NCBI GenBank assembly: GCA_022592445.1
Contig: JABYQR010000175.1
Location: forward strand, 27,001-91,000
Source: Cytidiella melzeri
Lineage: Eukaryota; Basidiomycota; Agaricomycetes; Polyporales; Irpicaceae
DNA: 64,000 nt
Direction of reading: 5' to 3'
In this document: in pieces, positions 12,274 to 24,056 of the stretch
How positions within the stretch are numbered: position 1 is the first letter of the stretch
Layout of the letters: every line of letters begins with the position of its first letter
Notes under the pieces: generated by a model
Seen by the model: only the letters and a program-made list of their open reading frames with translations
Told to the model about the DNA's origin: nothing
Databases searched by the model: none
Program-made: the position numbers and the translations under genes

Positions 12274-13034
12274 ATGGCGACCGTTCTCATGGTCAATGCT
12301 GGACCGCCCCAACACGGCGAAGGGGCTGACGACTTCCGCCGTGTTCCCTTGTGGATCGAAATCCACGGCTTATCGCGCGCATTGGACTCCATGGTAAGCT
12401 CATGTTTAATTCACGCTTCGCTCGAACACTGACATCCTCACAGCCCCTCACAGTAACAGTTGCAGTGCCTCCTGAGGCTGCTGGTTTTCTCACGGCAACA
12501 GTGCGCCCCGCAAAGGTGAAAGGTGAAGAGGCCGATTGTGACTTTGCGGTCACCCTCCCACCGGTAAGTACATTGTGCCTTGCGTCGAGCGACACGCACC
12601 TCACACTTTCAGCACAGGAGACCGACTCGGACTACCCGCTCACGTTTGCAACCACCCTCGATCATTTCAACTGCGAGTCGTTCGCATCCTGGAAATCGCT
12701 CCTCGACGGCGTCGAGCGTTGGCTCCTCACAACCGTCTTGCACCGAACACATCCCCAGTGGTCGTGGGGTGTTTCGCTGTACTGGATGGCGTTCGTCGGC
12801 ACCTACCCCGATTTTCCTGCTGGCCCCAACTGGCCTGATTGGAACACCGGCATTCCTTTCGAAGGCAGTTTCCTCGACTCCTGGATGGCGCGCTTCAAGC
12901 CGAAGCGTGCCCCTGGCCCAGCACAGAAGCTCCTACCTGAACCTGTAGCTGCACATACGCGTGAGGAGATTCGCAGGGATGTTTGGACGGAAATTCAGGG
13001 GCAGCTCGCGTTGTATAATTGTACTCTGAATTAG
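12274..13034 (+). CDS. Uncharacterised three-exon protein, 218 aa
   Basis: The function is not recognised. Exons are 12274-12393, 12444-12563 and 12618-13034, with introns of 50 and 54 nt (GTAAGC..CACAG and GTAAGT..CACAG). The total is 219 codons including the stop. The start has a good context (ACCATGGCG). The N-terminal half reads like a beta-rich domain (VPLWIEIHGL, LTVTVAVPPEA, FLTATVRPAKV). The C-terminal half is rich in Trp and aromatic residues (HRTHPQWSWGVSLYWMAF, NWPDWNTGIPFEGSFLDSW). There is no signal peptide or membrane helix. The gene is divergent from the transposon gene that starts at 11996, so the ~280 bp between them holds both 5' regions. Confidence 0.75.
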
Positions 13035-14957
13035 CTGTATCTACAATTGTTGTTGTTTCGACTATTCTATTTGTTTGTTCCGCGCTGTCCATTCCAGCTC
13101 AAGTAAAGAGGGATCATATGTCTACTTTATTGCCCGAGTCTCTCGCGGCTTCTGCTCGCACTGTGCATGTTCAATCACACATAACATGGTGGTCAGATAG
13201 TTGAACTGTGCATATAATGATAATTATGTACGCTGGATGTCCATTATTGCTGGTCTAGATAAACTGGCTATAGACAGATTATATGATGGGCTGGTTGTCG
13301 GAGCGACGTTTCACACCCATCTCAGTGATATTTTTTTTTTCGTCGCACGCCCATCCCTCAAACCGCCACATTCCCTCCTTTCGTCGCCGCGACGACATAC
13401 GCCACGCTCATATCCGCCCGACATCGCATTCGCTTGGGAGTGTAAGCGTAAATCTGCATTCTTTTATTTTGGGGCATCTATTCTCAATTTTGCATCCCAA
13501 AAAAATTAATTGGGGTCTGCAGCGACCCGCTCCCTCACAAAAGTGTCCATGCCTCTTGCGCGGAAAAGAATTCGACAATTCTGATTGAGTCGCGCACAAT
13601 TGCTGTAATACTGTGGCTAATGTGGAGAGTCAGGTTTCCGGTGCCTCGCTGATGGCACTGTTCAAACCGGCAAGGACTTACTCCCGGAGCTGCTCAACTT
13701 GTGTACGACAAAGACTATCCGTGCCTTTTTTTCGGAAGTCGTGGCGCTATATGGATGCATACAGGTGCGTCGGTTGCACCAGCTCACTTTTCTCTCGTTG
13801 TTGAGGCATTGTTTCCTTTCTTTCCAGCAAAGGCCTGAACAACAGACAGGTTGAGTTTGCAGTCAAGAAGTATACTTCACACAGACGTATTCCGAACGGT
13901 ATAATGATGAATCTGGGTATGCTCGACAATCCCACCTGAGGCGGGCACGGTGAGCGGTCTACGGGGTCGTGTGCAGTGTTCGGGGGCTGTATTACTCGAT
14001 TGAGTAATTAGACGCCTTCCAAATCAGGCAACTCTCAATTTCCGCGCTGTGAAATTTTCAAACGTCGAACGGGGGGAAAGTAATGAGTGAGCTCGACAGC
14101 TATACACCATCGTTATGCATTGCAAATCTTTTTGGTAAGTCTGGAAAGCTCATGTTGTAGTAGATACAAAAGTTGAAAATGGGGCGCCAAGAGGTCGGTT
14201 TTGAGCGCGGGGCACTGTAGACTTGCGTCTGAACAAGCCATACCTGCACTGCCTATGGAGGGGCTAGATGGTGGGGCGCGCAGGAATGGTTGAAGAGCGT
14301 AGTGACCGAAGGCTCCAAACTATGCGCATATAACCACACGTATGCACGGAATGTAACATCCAATAGTATAGCGCAACTAACAAAAACAAGCACACCTGAA
14401 GATATAACGAAAGCAAGCACTGTATATTGCAGAGCTACGTAAACCACATACATGAATACAATGGGAAAACAGTTGTAGGGAACCACCGACCCATCTTCTC
14501 TTCCTGCAAAAAAAGGTGGAAGAGACGACGATTGGGTACTAAGACGTCCACCGCTTTGCTCTTGACACAGCCTGACACTCGAACGGCCGCGTGTGGATGG
14601 GGCAGCCATGAGCAACATGGGGAAAAGTATGGCCGTGTCGCCGCACGAAGGAGAAAATGCTGGGAGCGCGAAGGGTATATGTACGTGGATGCTTAGGGCT
14701 GGTTTTTGCTGGAGTTGATGCGCACTTGTGACCGGATATAGTAACGCAAGTCGCATCAGTCCGTACTCTCTGTCGTGTGCGGCGGTCTCTCGAGCTCTCA
14801 GGAGGCGACTGAGCAAGCCCTTGTCTCCTTATTCGTCCAGCGAGAACCCACATAGCTTCCTTTTCGAATCGCAAGCTACAGGCCATGATCAGCCTCCACA
14901 TGGACAGATAACGCAGATGATCATCAACAGGCCAGAATCTTCAAGGTGATCACCACC
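13035..14957. other. Intergenic, no gene recognised
   Basis: About 1.9 kb without a supportable gene. A 187-codon minus-strand ORF (14253-14816) has no introns, recognisable motif or flanking exons and is not counted. Confidence 0.5.
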
Positions 14958-16043
14958 ATGTCCCTCTTCCTCTGTGTCGATTGTGGTGGATCCAAGACCT
15001 CCGCCGTCATTTGCGACGCATCAGGCAACATCAAAGGCCGTGCCCTGGGTGGTCCCTCTAATTTTGCGTATCTCGGCGTAGACGCATTCACATCCGCCGT
15101 CAAAGACGCCGTCAGCAACGCCCTCAAGACATGTCTCTCGCCTCCCTCCGTCGACCCCGTCCCCTTACCACCTCCTGAACCTCTCTTCGCAGCAGCATGG
15201 CTAGGCGTTTCAGGCGCAGATAGCAAAGCCACGATAGAGCAGATCACAAAGTTGATGACGACCCTGCTGAACGTACCGATCGGCAAGCACCTCACAGTCG
15301 CAAACGACACACACCTCCTTGCCGCGCCCTTGCAGATGCACGACGATGTCTCGTGTGCTGTCACATGCATAGCCGGCACAGGTGGGATTGTCGTCAGCTT
15401 CACTCAGGAGGCAGACGGGCATTTGAAGGAGATGGGCAGGGTAGGCGGGTGGGGATGGATATTGGGAGATGAGGGAGGGGGATACCACGTTGGGAGGGAA
15501 GCGGTTAGGCAGATCATCTTCCGCGCAGACGTCGCGTCCGTCGAGGGTCCCGCGGCCACACACCCCGCCATCGACACACTCGAGAAACTGGTGCTCGAAA
15601 AGTTTGGACTGTCGGAAACGGACGTATTCGAGCTTTTATCTGCCATACACCTTCCCGATCCCATACCCGGCGCACCGATTCTCCCGAGTGCGCCGGTCTA
15701 TCTGACCATTCCGAGGGAGAAACGGCTGTCGCAGCTGGCCCCGCTTGTGTTCAAGGCGGCTTTTGAGGACGGCGATCCGCTCGCACAAAATGTGCTGCGG
15801 ACAACATCAACAGAGCTCGTGGAACAGATCTGCATCCTCTGCCGCCCGAATGCCTTGAGGGGCATCAACGCCAGCGAGGGCGTGCTGTGTTTTGGCGGGT
15901 CACTGGTCGGCGTGGACAAGTACAGGGATCTCATTCTGACAAACTTGGCTGAGCGAGGGATCGTGTTCAAGCGATGGGAATACATCGACGACGCAGCCGC
16001 GGTGGGCGCAAAAGGTCTCGCTGCGTCTCACGGGGTTGCGTGA
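14958..16043 (+). CDS. N-acetylglucosamine kinase-type ATPase (BadF/BadG/BcrA/BcrD family), 361 aa
   Basis: Predicted to phosphorylate N-acetylglucosamine to GlcNAc-6-phosphate in the cytosol, feeding salvage of chitin-derived sugar into UDP-GlcNAc or glycolysis. It is a single-exon gene. The ASKHA-fold signatures are in order: phosphate-1 loop DCGGSKTSAV near residues 8-17, GVSGAD near 88-93, ANDTHLL, IAGTGG near 141-146, GDEGGGYHVG near 173-182, and a late adenosine-type CFGGSLVGV. The length is usual for NAGK. The ATG at 14958 (ACCACCATGTCC) is preferred over an in-frame ATG at 14946. The gene converges tail to tail with the GH35 gene, with only ~80 bp between the stop codons. The substrate is inferred from family resemblance; another sugar kinase role is possible. 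Confidence 0.85.
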   Translation: MSLFLCVDCGGSKTSAVICDASGNIKGRALGGPSNFAYLGVDAFTSAVKDAVSNALKTCLSPPSVDPVPLPPPEPLFAAAWLGVSGADSKATIEQITKLMTTLLNVPIGKHLTVANDTHLLAAPLQMHDDVSCAVTCIAGTGGIVVSFTQEADGHLKEMGRVGGWGWILGDEGGGYHVGREAVRQIIFRADVASVEGPAATHPAIDTLEKLVLEKFGLSETDVFELLSAIHLPDPIPGAPILPSAPVYLTIPREKRLSQLAPLVFKAAFEDGDPLAQNVLRTTSTELVEQICILCRPNALRGINASEGVLCFGGSLVGVDKYRDLILTNLAERGIVFKRWEYIDDAAAVGAKGLAASHGVA

Positions 16044-16122
16044 CGGGAAGTGTATGAGTTGTTGCACGCACATAGGGCAAAATAAGGGGACAAAATGTAT
16101 TTATACATTATACTTCAAATGA

Positions 16123-19100
16123 TCATCCTCTGAGCTCGAAGTATCCGGGTGATTCGACGATACCGGGTATAACCTCTTTGCTTGAGCTCACGAGCGCAGT
16201 GTTCACTAGCTCCAGTTCCTCCATTTTCGCTCCCTCAGCGTCTTAGATACAAGGTCAGCCTCACTTGAAAAAGATGACTTTTTGTAGATTGCTCACCGAG
16301 CGACCATAACGTGACCATCAGTTCGTTCTTGCCTCTATGATTCAAAATTCCCTCTGGAAGCTGCACAATATTTGTCAGCCCTGCTTGACGGTTCTCTCAA
16401 TCAACAGAAAAGGAGAAAACTCACAGGGAAAACCTCCTGGGGCCCGTCCCTCGAGTTGAACCTCCCAAACTGCCACCCATTGACGTAAACAACTGACCGA
16501 TAGCTGCTACTCGGCGTCCTCGTAAACTTGAGCGCGACGGGCACGTCCGCCGTCGCTGGTAAACTCAAGTTGAACGTCGTCCGGAAGGCTTGGATGCCTG
16601 CTTTCGAGATTCCGGTGTAAGGCGTGCACGGCTGGGAGGAGGATCCAGAGATCCAGCCTGAGGCGGCGGAGGTGGTGGGGAAGTTCGGCAAGTGTGCGCC
16701 TTGACGTTCGACGAAGAGTCCTCCTTCGTTGAGTGGGCCTCGTACTTTGTCAGGAAAATCTTCTCCGCCGAGGTTACCTTGGATCTTCCAGTGCGTAAAG
16801 TCGACGGCTGTGTTGCCGGTACTGAGGAGTGCGTAACCGCGAACTCCGCGTGGTGTCTGAAGGTAACAATTTATAATGTCACAAACGACAGCGAGGATGT
16901 CGACGTGGTTGATCGCTCACCTTGAAAGTGTCCTGACCGTTATAGTCCTCTTCCAAACCTAGACATGTGTTATCAACATTAGCCAATTGTCATTCATCCT
17001 GAGAACCCCGACCTGTTTGATCGACGACGACCGTCACGACGTTATCTCCGTCACTAAGATCACTAGCATTGAATGACCAAGTCATGTTCGTCATATCGAT
17101 TCCGCCATCCGCAGAGTACTGGTTCGTGCCCTGGCTAGAGCCCAGGAAATTTGCGTTAATCCAAGCGCTGTATCCGAAGTTATACCCTCTGTGGTCGGTT
17201 GTGAGTGAGAGATGGAAGAACGCGAGTGGTATGCGTTACCCTTGGACAATCAACCGTACCCCCGTCGCGTTTTTCCCTGTGAAGTGACCTCGAGTGATGA
17301 TGTTGCCTAAGTCGGCGTTGCGAGGAGAAAGACCGTTTTGTGAACGCATTTTCCTGCCGTCTCGGAATCGCTTACCTTGGTGAAAACCGTATTCATCGGC
17401 GTAAAGGACAAACTACATCCGTAGCAGATGTATGAGCTTCAACTCCACATTGGTATGGTGACCAACGGACTGACCTTGCCTCCTAGCGGTGGATACGGTC
17501 TCGCCGTACTCGTCTTGTTGGCGTCGACCCACGCAGAATCGTCAAACCCAGGCTGCACCTCGGGCAACGAGTCCGCGCACTCCCACACCGCGTTCTTCAA
17601 ACTAGGCAAAGCTGTCGCTGACAAACTCAGGCTAAACCCCAACTGTCCTCGAAGCGTCCCTATCTGCGATTTTTCCACTTTCACACTCAGCCCGTTCCAA
17701 GTCACAGCTTTGACCGTCGATGGACCGATGACATCCAGCGTCGTCGTCGCGTTCAAGTCTCCGTTGATAGCCAGCGTACTCCCTGACTTGTCCAGCGTCG
17801 CATTTCGCACCAAGTACGGTCCGAGGACGAGCACCGAGGGTACGTCTGGCGCCTGGTCGTACTGGGTGTGAGAGCTACTGGGTAGACGAACGTTCCAAAA
17901 GGACAGTGCGGTGTGTTTGTCCGCGATGAGGACTGTAACGTTCCCCGCAGAGACTGTGGTAATACTGGATGGTGTTCCTGTGATGATTAACGTGTTCGAT
18001 GGACCGCCACGAGCGAATATAGAAGTCGATCCGCCAATCTTGATGGCATTAATAGCACTGTGGAAACCGGTCACAACTACCTCGATGCTATGACCTTGCT
18101 GTGCATAGAGAACGAGATAGTCGATGCCGCTAATGGTCGACCAGGTAAAAATCTGTTGTACATAGTCAACACGCGGACTTGGGTATGTGTAAGGTGAGCA
18201 CCGATTCTTCTCACCTCCGCCGTGGAGTACGACAATGCATGAGATCCAAATAGATACTGCGAGACAATGATTTGACTCTCTCTCGCGTCCAGCGTAGCAT
18301 TTGGGCTGAATCGTGGCACTGTTAGCGGACCGCTGGTCGTGTTGACTTCGATCGTGAATTCCGCAGCAGTAGTATACCTGAGCTTCCGATGTTAGACGGT
18401 ATGTGTATACTCACAGGCAAAGAAAAAGACGCGTACGTCACACTGTTCTGACGGATAATGTAGAAATGTGCACCAGATGGAGCGCTGAGGGCAGTGGTAT
18501 AAATCCTCGAGTTGTCTGAGAATGAGGTGCCGGATCCAACTGTACCGTTACCGAAACGGGTCGCGACGAGAAAGTCGGGGGAGGCGTGGAGAAAATTCGT
18601 CTGTAACTTGATCTCTGAATATTTTGAGGAAAGCGTTCTGTCTTCGCGTATAGGTGCACCGTAATCGTATCTACAGACCTCAGATTTCAGTTGTGTGGAT
18701 GGTACTGCAAGAAATGAACACGGACGAGGTGTATACCGTTGGCTCAGCTAGGTTCCCCCAATTTGTTCCGCCAAAGGTCATGTAGAGGTTCTGGTACGTC
18801 GTCTGCGCTGCCAGATTATTCTGTACATGTACACCTGTCTCAATGTATACGGGACATATGCATCAGTGGATCGCCTGTACCTTGTACGCAGTCTGAAAGT
18901 GTACCCCACAAGTCAGATCGTAATTGATCAAAACTAGTCGCGGTGCAACCTACGTTAGCGAACTGCTCATTTGTCAGATCAAAGCACTGGTCATAGCCGG
19001 ACTAGGAGGCATGAGAATGTCATCGAGTTGAACATTCACGAGAAAAGACCTACTCCGCCCCAAGGATCAAAAGCACCTGCTTGAAATTCTCCACTCCCCC

Positions 19101-20325
19101 ACATGACATCCGGAATGATAGCCTGATTTTCCTGTTAGAATCCGTAGCTATCTCGTAGTAAGCACGGACACACCTGATGAGCAATCGCCAGACTAGCGCT
19201 GTTCTGCTCGGGCCAGGAAGAAGGGTTTGCGCAATCAAATCCTTGCGGGTAAGAGTCCCATAGGTAGAGATCGACTTGACCAAGTCCATGAGCATACTGC
19301 CCAGAGGGTGATGCGTCATTGTGACTCCTATCAGCTCGTGAGGACCGTCTTCGATCACAGAAGAGACTACACTCACAGGGGCACCTTCGTAATACCATTA
19401 TTCCGCGAAGTGTTCTCGATGAGCACCATGTACTCTGAGCGTCCGGGCTCACTTGAGGTGGACTGGAAGAACTCATTTTCGGACTGGACAACTATGATGG
19501 GTCCATCTGGGTACTGAAACACTCGTGAGGAGACGCCGACGTTCCTGGATGTGCTGGATCACTCACCTGGTAAGGTTCAGCAAACCGAGCTACTGCCTCA
19601 ATATAAGGCGTCCACGCATCAGTATAGCCTGTCTGGTTCGTCCGGGCCTCCGCCGGCACGTTCGTTAGCCACCCGGGAAAACCGCCGCCAGCTGGAAAAC
19701 TTCGATCAGTCAATGGAACACGCTGACTGGTACCGATGAAACTGCACTGGTTTCTGCCTAAAAAGCTGTGAGCTGTGCGGTAAACGTAGGTAATACAATA
19801 CTTGCGTTGATATATGGCTGCAGCGACCTGATTAGTAGACCTGCCTTGATCTGTAGGGCTCAAAACACTTACTCCTGGCCTCGATGTTACCAACAGGCCG
19901 ACCTCTTTTGCGACCTCGTACACCTCCGTATGTGATCTATAGAAAAGAAAATCGAGTGATCCGGCTTTGCCTTCAGATAGGCCCCAGTGGTGGTATACGG
20001 AAACTCCGTTGAATCCAGCAGCCTGCCAATACATTCAACGAGGTTTCACCGACTGCGGTCTGGATGATGGTAGCACCTTCATCTTTTGAAATACGTCCCT
20101 CCACATGGCTGGGCCACTAGGCATTCTCCACGCATGTACTTCGCCGCTAAAAAGGTACAATCTCTTGTCATCGAGGAACATGGAATGCGCATCAAAAGTG
20201 ACTGCGGCAGAGGAGTTGCCGTGGTAGAAGCCTGGCGACCCTGGAGGAACGCTGTAGGAGAAAACAGCAGATGCTGCAAGTTGTGCTGTGAGCAGATAGT
20301 CAACGAGCCTTGCTATACCCCTCAT
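16123..20325 (-). CDS. Secreted beta-galactosidase, GH35
   Basis: An extracellular enzyme that releases terminal beta-galactose from plant polysaccharides or lactose. The N-terminus has a signal-peptide-like hydrophobic stretch ([14 protein letters not shown]). Exons at 20077-20325, 19873-20022, 19567-19691, 19377-19513, 19174-19327, 19054-19131 and 18954-19001 encode the TIM barrel. It shows [11 protein letters not shown], the proton donor Glu in VQSENEF and the nucleophile Glu in GEFQAG. The small exons around 19,690-19,870, which carry the PYIN motif, could not be joined with certainty. Downstream exons give [14 protein letters not shown] and the beta-sandwich and jelly-roll domains, including [13 protein letters not shown] and [12 protein letters not shown], ending in YFELRG at 16123. 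Introns are mostly 42-56 nt. Size and domain order fit fungal LacA-type enzymes. Confidence 0.9.
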
Positions 20326-21802
20326 GCTGGACGGTGTGTACGCATCGAGGTACTGGAGGCTTTATATATGACGAAAGAGAGTCAGCATTGAAAGCTCAAA
20401 CTAGAGGGTAGTTTTGTCATGAGACAGAGCACATGCTGCAGCACGGATAAATAAGACGCAGCCAGAGGTCTTCTAACTCGCGAAACAATGTGAGTAGTAG
20501 AAAGAGATGCCGCATGGACGACGAGACATAACGGCATTACAGCACGTGAAAGCCCATGTGCTCTCTGACAATGCATGACGAGTGGGGATATTTGTAGGTG
20601 TGCATCTGCGCGAGTGTAGGAAGGGGTGTGAGTCGGATGCAAGGCTTGGGATGGCCAGACAGCGTCCTTCGAGTCCCACCTGCCAGAGTAAACTGCACGA
20701 GAAAACCACATGCAAATGCTACGCATGTGTGACGACCACTGAGGACTTACGCTGTTCCCCAAATGCTGTCCATAGCAGCGACAAATCTGGCTCCGTACTG
20801 CATATGGTCGCGAGAAATTTGGAGGAGTTAGTACTTTGTGAAGGGACGGATGCAAGTGCGTGAGTTCCTGGTTTATCGTCGCTCTGGTGCCGGTGTACCC
20901 GGGTACCGGTATAGCGTATACAGAAGTGCCTTTTGGTCACCAAGCCACTTTTGTTCATCGATGGGCTTCAGGGTTGTCTATATGTGAAGTAGTGAGACAC
21001 TGCCACATCCTCATGGTCACTTGTGCAGGGCTGCAAGAGAGTTATAATCAAGTTCAAGTGGGCTGCCGGCCCGGCGGATGTAGATCAAAAGATTGAAAAT
21101 TGATGGATCGCCATGTTTAAGAGAAGAAAACGATTTGCATGAGTAATTAGAACCGACATCTGAAACATACTTAACCTTTGACCCGACGATCGTCCTAAAA
21201 AGGAATGGCCGCCTTTCATACACCACAAAGTGTTCCTTGGAAGGCATCTGAGCCAGGATGTCGCATTATGGCTCCATATGAAGCCAAAAACTCGGTCGGC
21301 TGACCGATAGCTCCTCTCGAGTACTATCACCCGTCTTGGACTTGAAATCGCTCTTCAGTTTCCGGTGCTAATGTGCAAAGTACTCGCGGAAGATCAGACC
21401 TCGCCCTTATGCTTGGAAATTTGCAGAAAGGCTCGCATGGCTCACTCCATCATGTTCAAACGAACGGATCACAGCGCAAATGACGCAGGTTCCGTGCAGG
21501 ACAAGCGTTCTTCCAACAAGCTTGTTCAGTCATGAAACCTGTACTTTACTCAATACGATCAAGTGAAGAATGGAATGAGTGAGAAAAAAAACAGATCAAC
21601 TCAAAATCACGGTCGCCGGAGATCAAATCCTGCTTTTGAAGGGCAACCTGATTTGGGCGGTTCCAAGCTCTGCCCTGCAGACTAGCACGAAGCTAGGGCC
21701 ACTCATCCGTCTAGCATGCCATCACACCAGGTACACGAGGGAATGGATAAAGGCGGCGAGGTCCAACACTCGAATCAGTCAAGACTCTAGTCGAGTTCTC
21801 CT
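20326..21802. other. Intergenic between divergent genes
   Basis: About 1.5 kb between the starts of the GH35 gene and the CFA-synthase-like gene. It should hold both promoters. No coding frame with splice or motif support was seen. Confidence 0.5.
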
Positions 21803-23962
21803 ATGAGCACCATGGCCGTTGACACCACGACTAAACGCGTCCAGCACCGACGCAACCTGTCGTCTGCCATCTCCGACATATGGAACAACTCGGCTCAGTC
21901 CGCATTCTACTCACTCGCAAGGTCTCAGAAGGTGGCAGGTTTCGCTGAAGCCACTGTTCTCAGGTGCGTATCCAAAAATATCTTGAATTCCATCCCTGGC
22001 TGATCTTTGTACAAACATCAGCACTCTCCAGCGGATCACAAAGGGAAAAATCATCCTGCATGGCCGTCACAACACCTTCCAATTTCCCGCCGACACTCCT
22101 CCCTCATCGCCGCAAGACAGGGCTCCACTGTCGCCCTTGTCCTACCACACCTACCAGTCCTTCGAGAGTACCGTGCCTGAGGCTGAAATCGTGGTGAAGA
22201 ACAACAGCTTCTTCCTGCGCGTCGCCGCCTCACCCGACATCGGCTTCGCTGAGGCGTACATGTACGGCGATATCGATGTAGAACCGGACCACCTGATAGA
22301 GGTCTTCCGCGTACGTCCTTGTCGTCACCGGCATAGTCTCCAGCATTGACTGATTAGCTGTACCACAGATTTTTGTGTTGAACCGCAAGGATGCTTTCGC
22401 TCCTTTGACCAGCTCGGCCCTCACCAAGCTATTCTCCGTCCCTGCGCGGCTGACCGTTGGCCGATTCGTAAACTCTCTGCAAAACTCTCACTCGAACATC
22501 AGTGCTCACTACGACCTCGGTAACGACATGTTCAAGAGTGAGTCGTGCTTACTGCTCATCCTGCTCGACCCGAAATTGACGCATAGTCGTATCCAGCGTT
22601 CTTGTCGAAGGACATGACGTACTCGTGCCCAATCTTCCCCTCTCTCGATAGGCGTAGCAAGCTGAGAGGCCTTCCCGTGGATGACTCAGAGGCCCTTTAC
22701 GACGCTCAGATGCGCAAGTTGCGACATATCATCGAGAAAGCCAAGATATGCCCTGGCGATCGCGTAAGTACAGCGAAATTGATACATCCCTAATGCTTAC
22801 CCTATTGTCAGGTACTCGAGATCGGCTCGGGCTGGGGCTCACTTTCGTTCTTCATCGCTGAGACAGTCGAGGAAACGGTCATTGACACCATTACTCTGTC
22901 CGTTCAGCAAGCCCAGTATGTCCAAGAGAAGATCAAGGAAAAGGGGCTTGAGAGCAGAGTGCGAGTGCATCTCATGGACTACCGCGCTTTGCCGAAGGAA
23001 TGGGAGCACGCCTTCGACAGAGTCGTGAGCATCGAGATGATCGAAGCTGTTGGAAAGGAGTACTACGAGGTCAGCAAGAGTCGTTTGTGAACACACCCAC
23101 TGTCTTCGCTGAACTGATGACTGCGTCCCGAAAGACCTACTTTTCGCAGATCGACTGGGCACTGAAGCTCGAGACAGGGGTAGCCGTCGTCCAGAGCAGC
23201 ACGATTGCGGAGAGCAGATACGACGATTACGTGAAGACGGAGGACTTCATCCGTAAATGGGTAAGCCGCCAAATTCTTGCTTGGATCTTGTCTCACTCGA
23301 AAACTAATTGGACTGTTTCATCCAGAGTACGTTTTACATTCCCCCCTGAACTTCGTCTGGACTTCGAGGCACTGACCAAGGCTCTTGCTGTATCTAGTTT
23401 TCCCAGGCGGTTTACTGCCAACCATCGCCGTCATGACATCTGCCAGCCACGCAGGTTCCTCCGGTCGTCTCGTGGTAGAGTCGGTCAACAACATTGGACC
23501 ACATTACGTTCGCACCTTGCGTGAGTGGAGGAGAGGATTCGAATCCGGATTTGTACCATCAGGAGACAACAAGTACGGGGCGATCGAACAATGTACGTTG
23601 CTGCACGTAAGCTCCGTGTGTTTATGACGGCTTACCCAACAATGGTCTAGGTCTAAGAGATGAGTTCCCCGATGTCATGAACGGGCCACGCGCGAAAGAG
23701 GAGATCGAAGTATTCCGCCGCAAGTGGATCTACTACTTGTACGCCCTGCGAGTTCTCGGTATTGCCCATGTGACAGACTCTGACACGCCTTTTGCCATCA
23801 CAGCTGCTACAGCGAGGCTGGATTCGCGATGCGTCTCCTGGGAGGTAAGTCGTGCTTCGTCTTACCCATGGAACCGGTCGAGCTCACGCCGAGCTTACAG
23901 TTCACATTCTAACTTTGATTCGAGAGGGAAATACGGATTATGGCTGTCAAGTTTTCGGATGA
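21803..23962 (+). CDS. Cyclopropane-fatty-acyl-phospholipid synthase-like methyltransferase
   Basis: A SAM-dependent enzyme of the CFA-synthase/mycolic acid methyltransferase family, expected to add a methylene or methyl group to unsaturated acyl chains at a membrane. Exons are 21803-21963, 22022-22310, 22369-22537, 22597-22763, 22812-23069, 23135-23260, about 23399-23592, 23651-23738, 23804-23844 and 23901-23962. The N-terminal part has the acyl-binding-like region (GFAEAYMYGDIDVEPD), and NISAHYDLGNDMF marks the family. The SAM site is VLEIGSGWGSL. SIEMIEAVG, FPGGLLPT and the late YYFCYSEAGFAMRLLG complete the family pattern. The join between exons 6 and 7 (23,261-23,398) has no GT..AG pair that keeps frame, so either a micro-exon was missed or there is a lesion. 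All other joins are clean. The exact product lipid is unknown. Confidence 0.85.
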
Positions 23963-24056
23963 ATCAGTTTGGCTGGTGTTGTAATTTAGAGAACCACCCA
24001 CTAACATACTTACCAGTAGTTGTACGATACTACGCTTAAACAGTTCCTTTCTGAAA

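Noticed and set aside
14253..14816. 187-codon minus-strand ORF
   Set aside because: It has no motif, introns or codon pattern like the neighbouring genes; probably chance.
23535..23546. GGATTCGAATCC resembling a tRNA B box
   Set aside because: It is a palindrome inside the coding exon of the CFA-synthase-like gene, with no cloverleaf around it.
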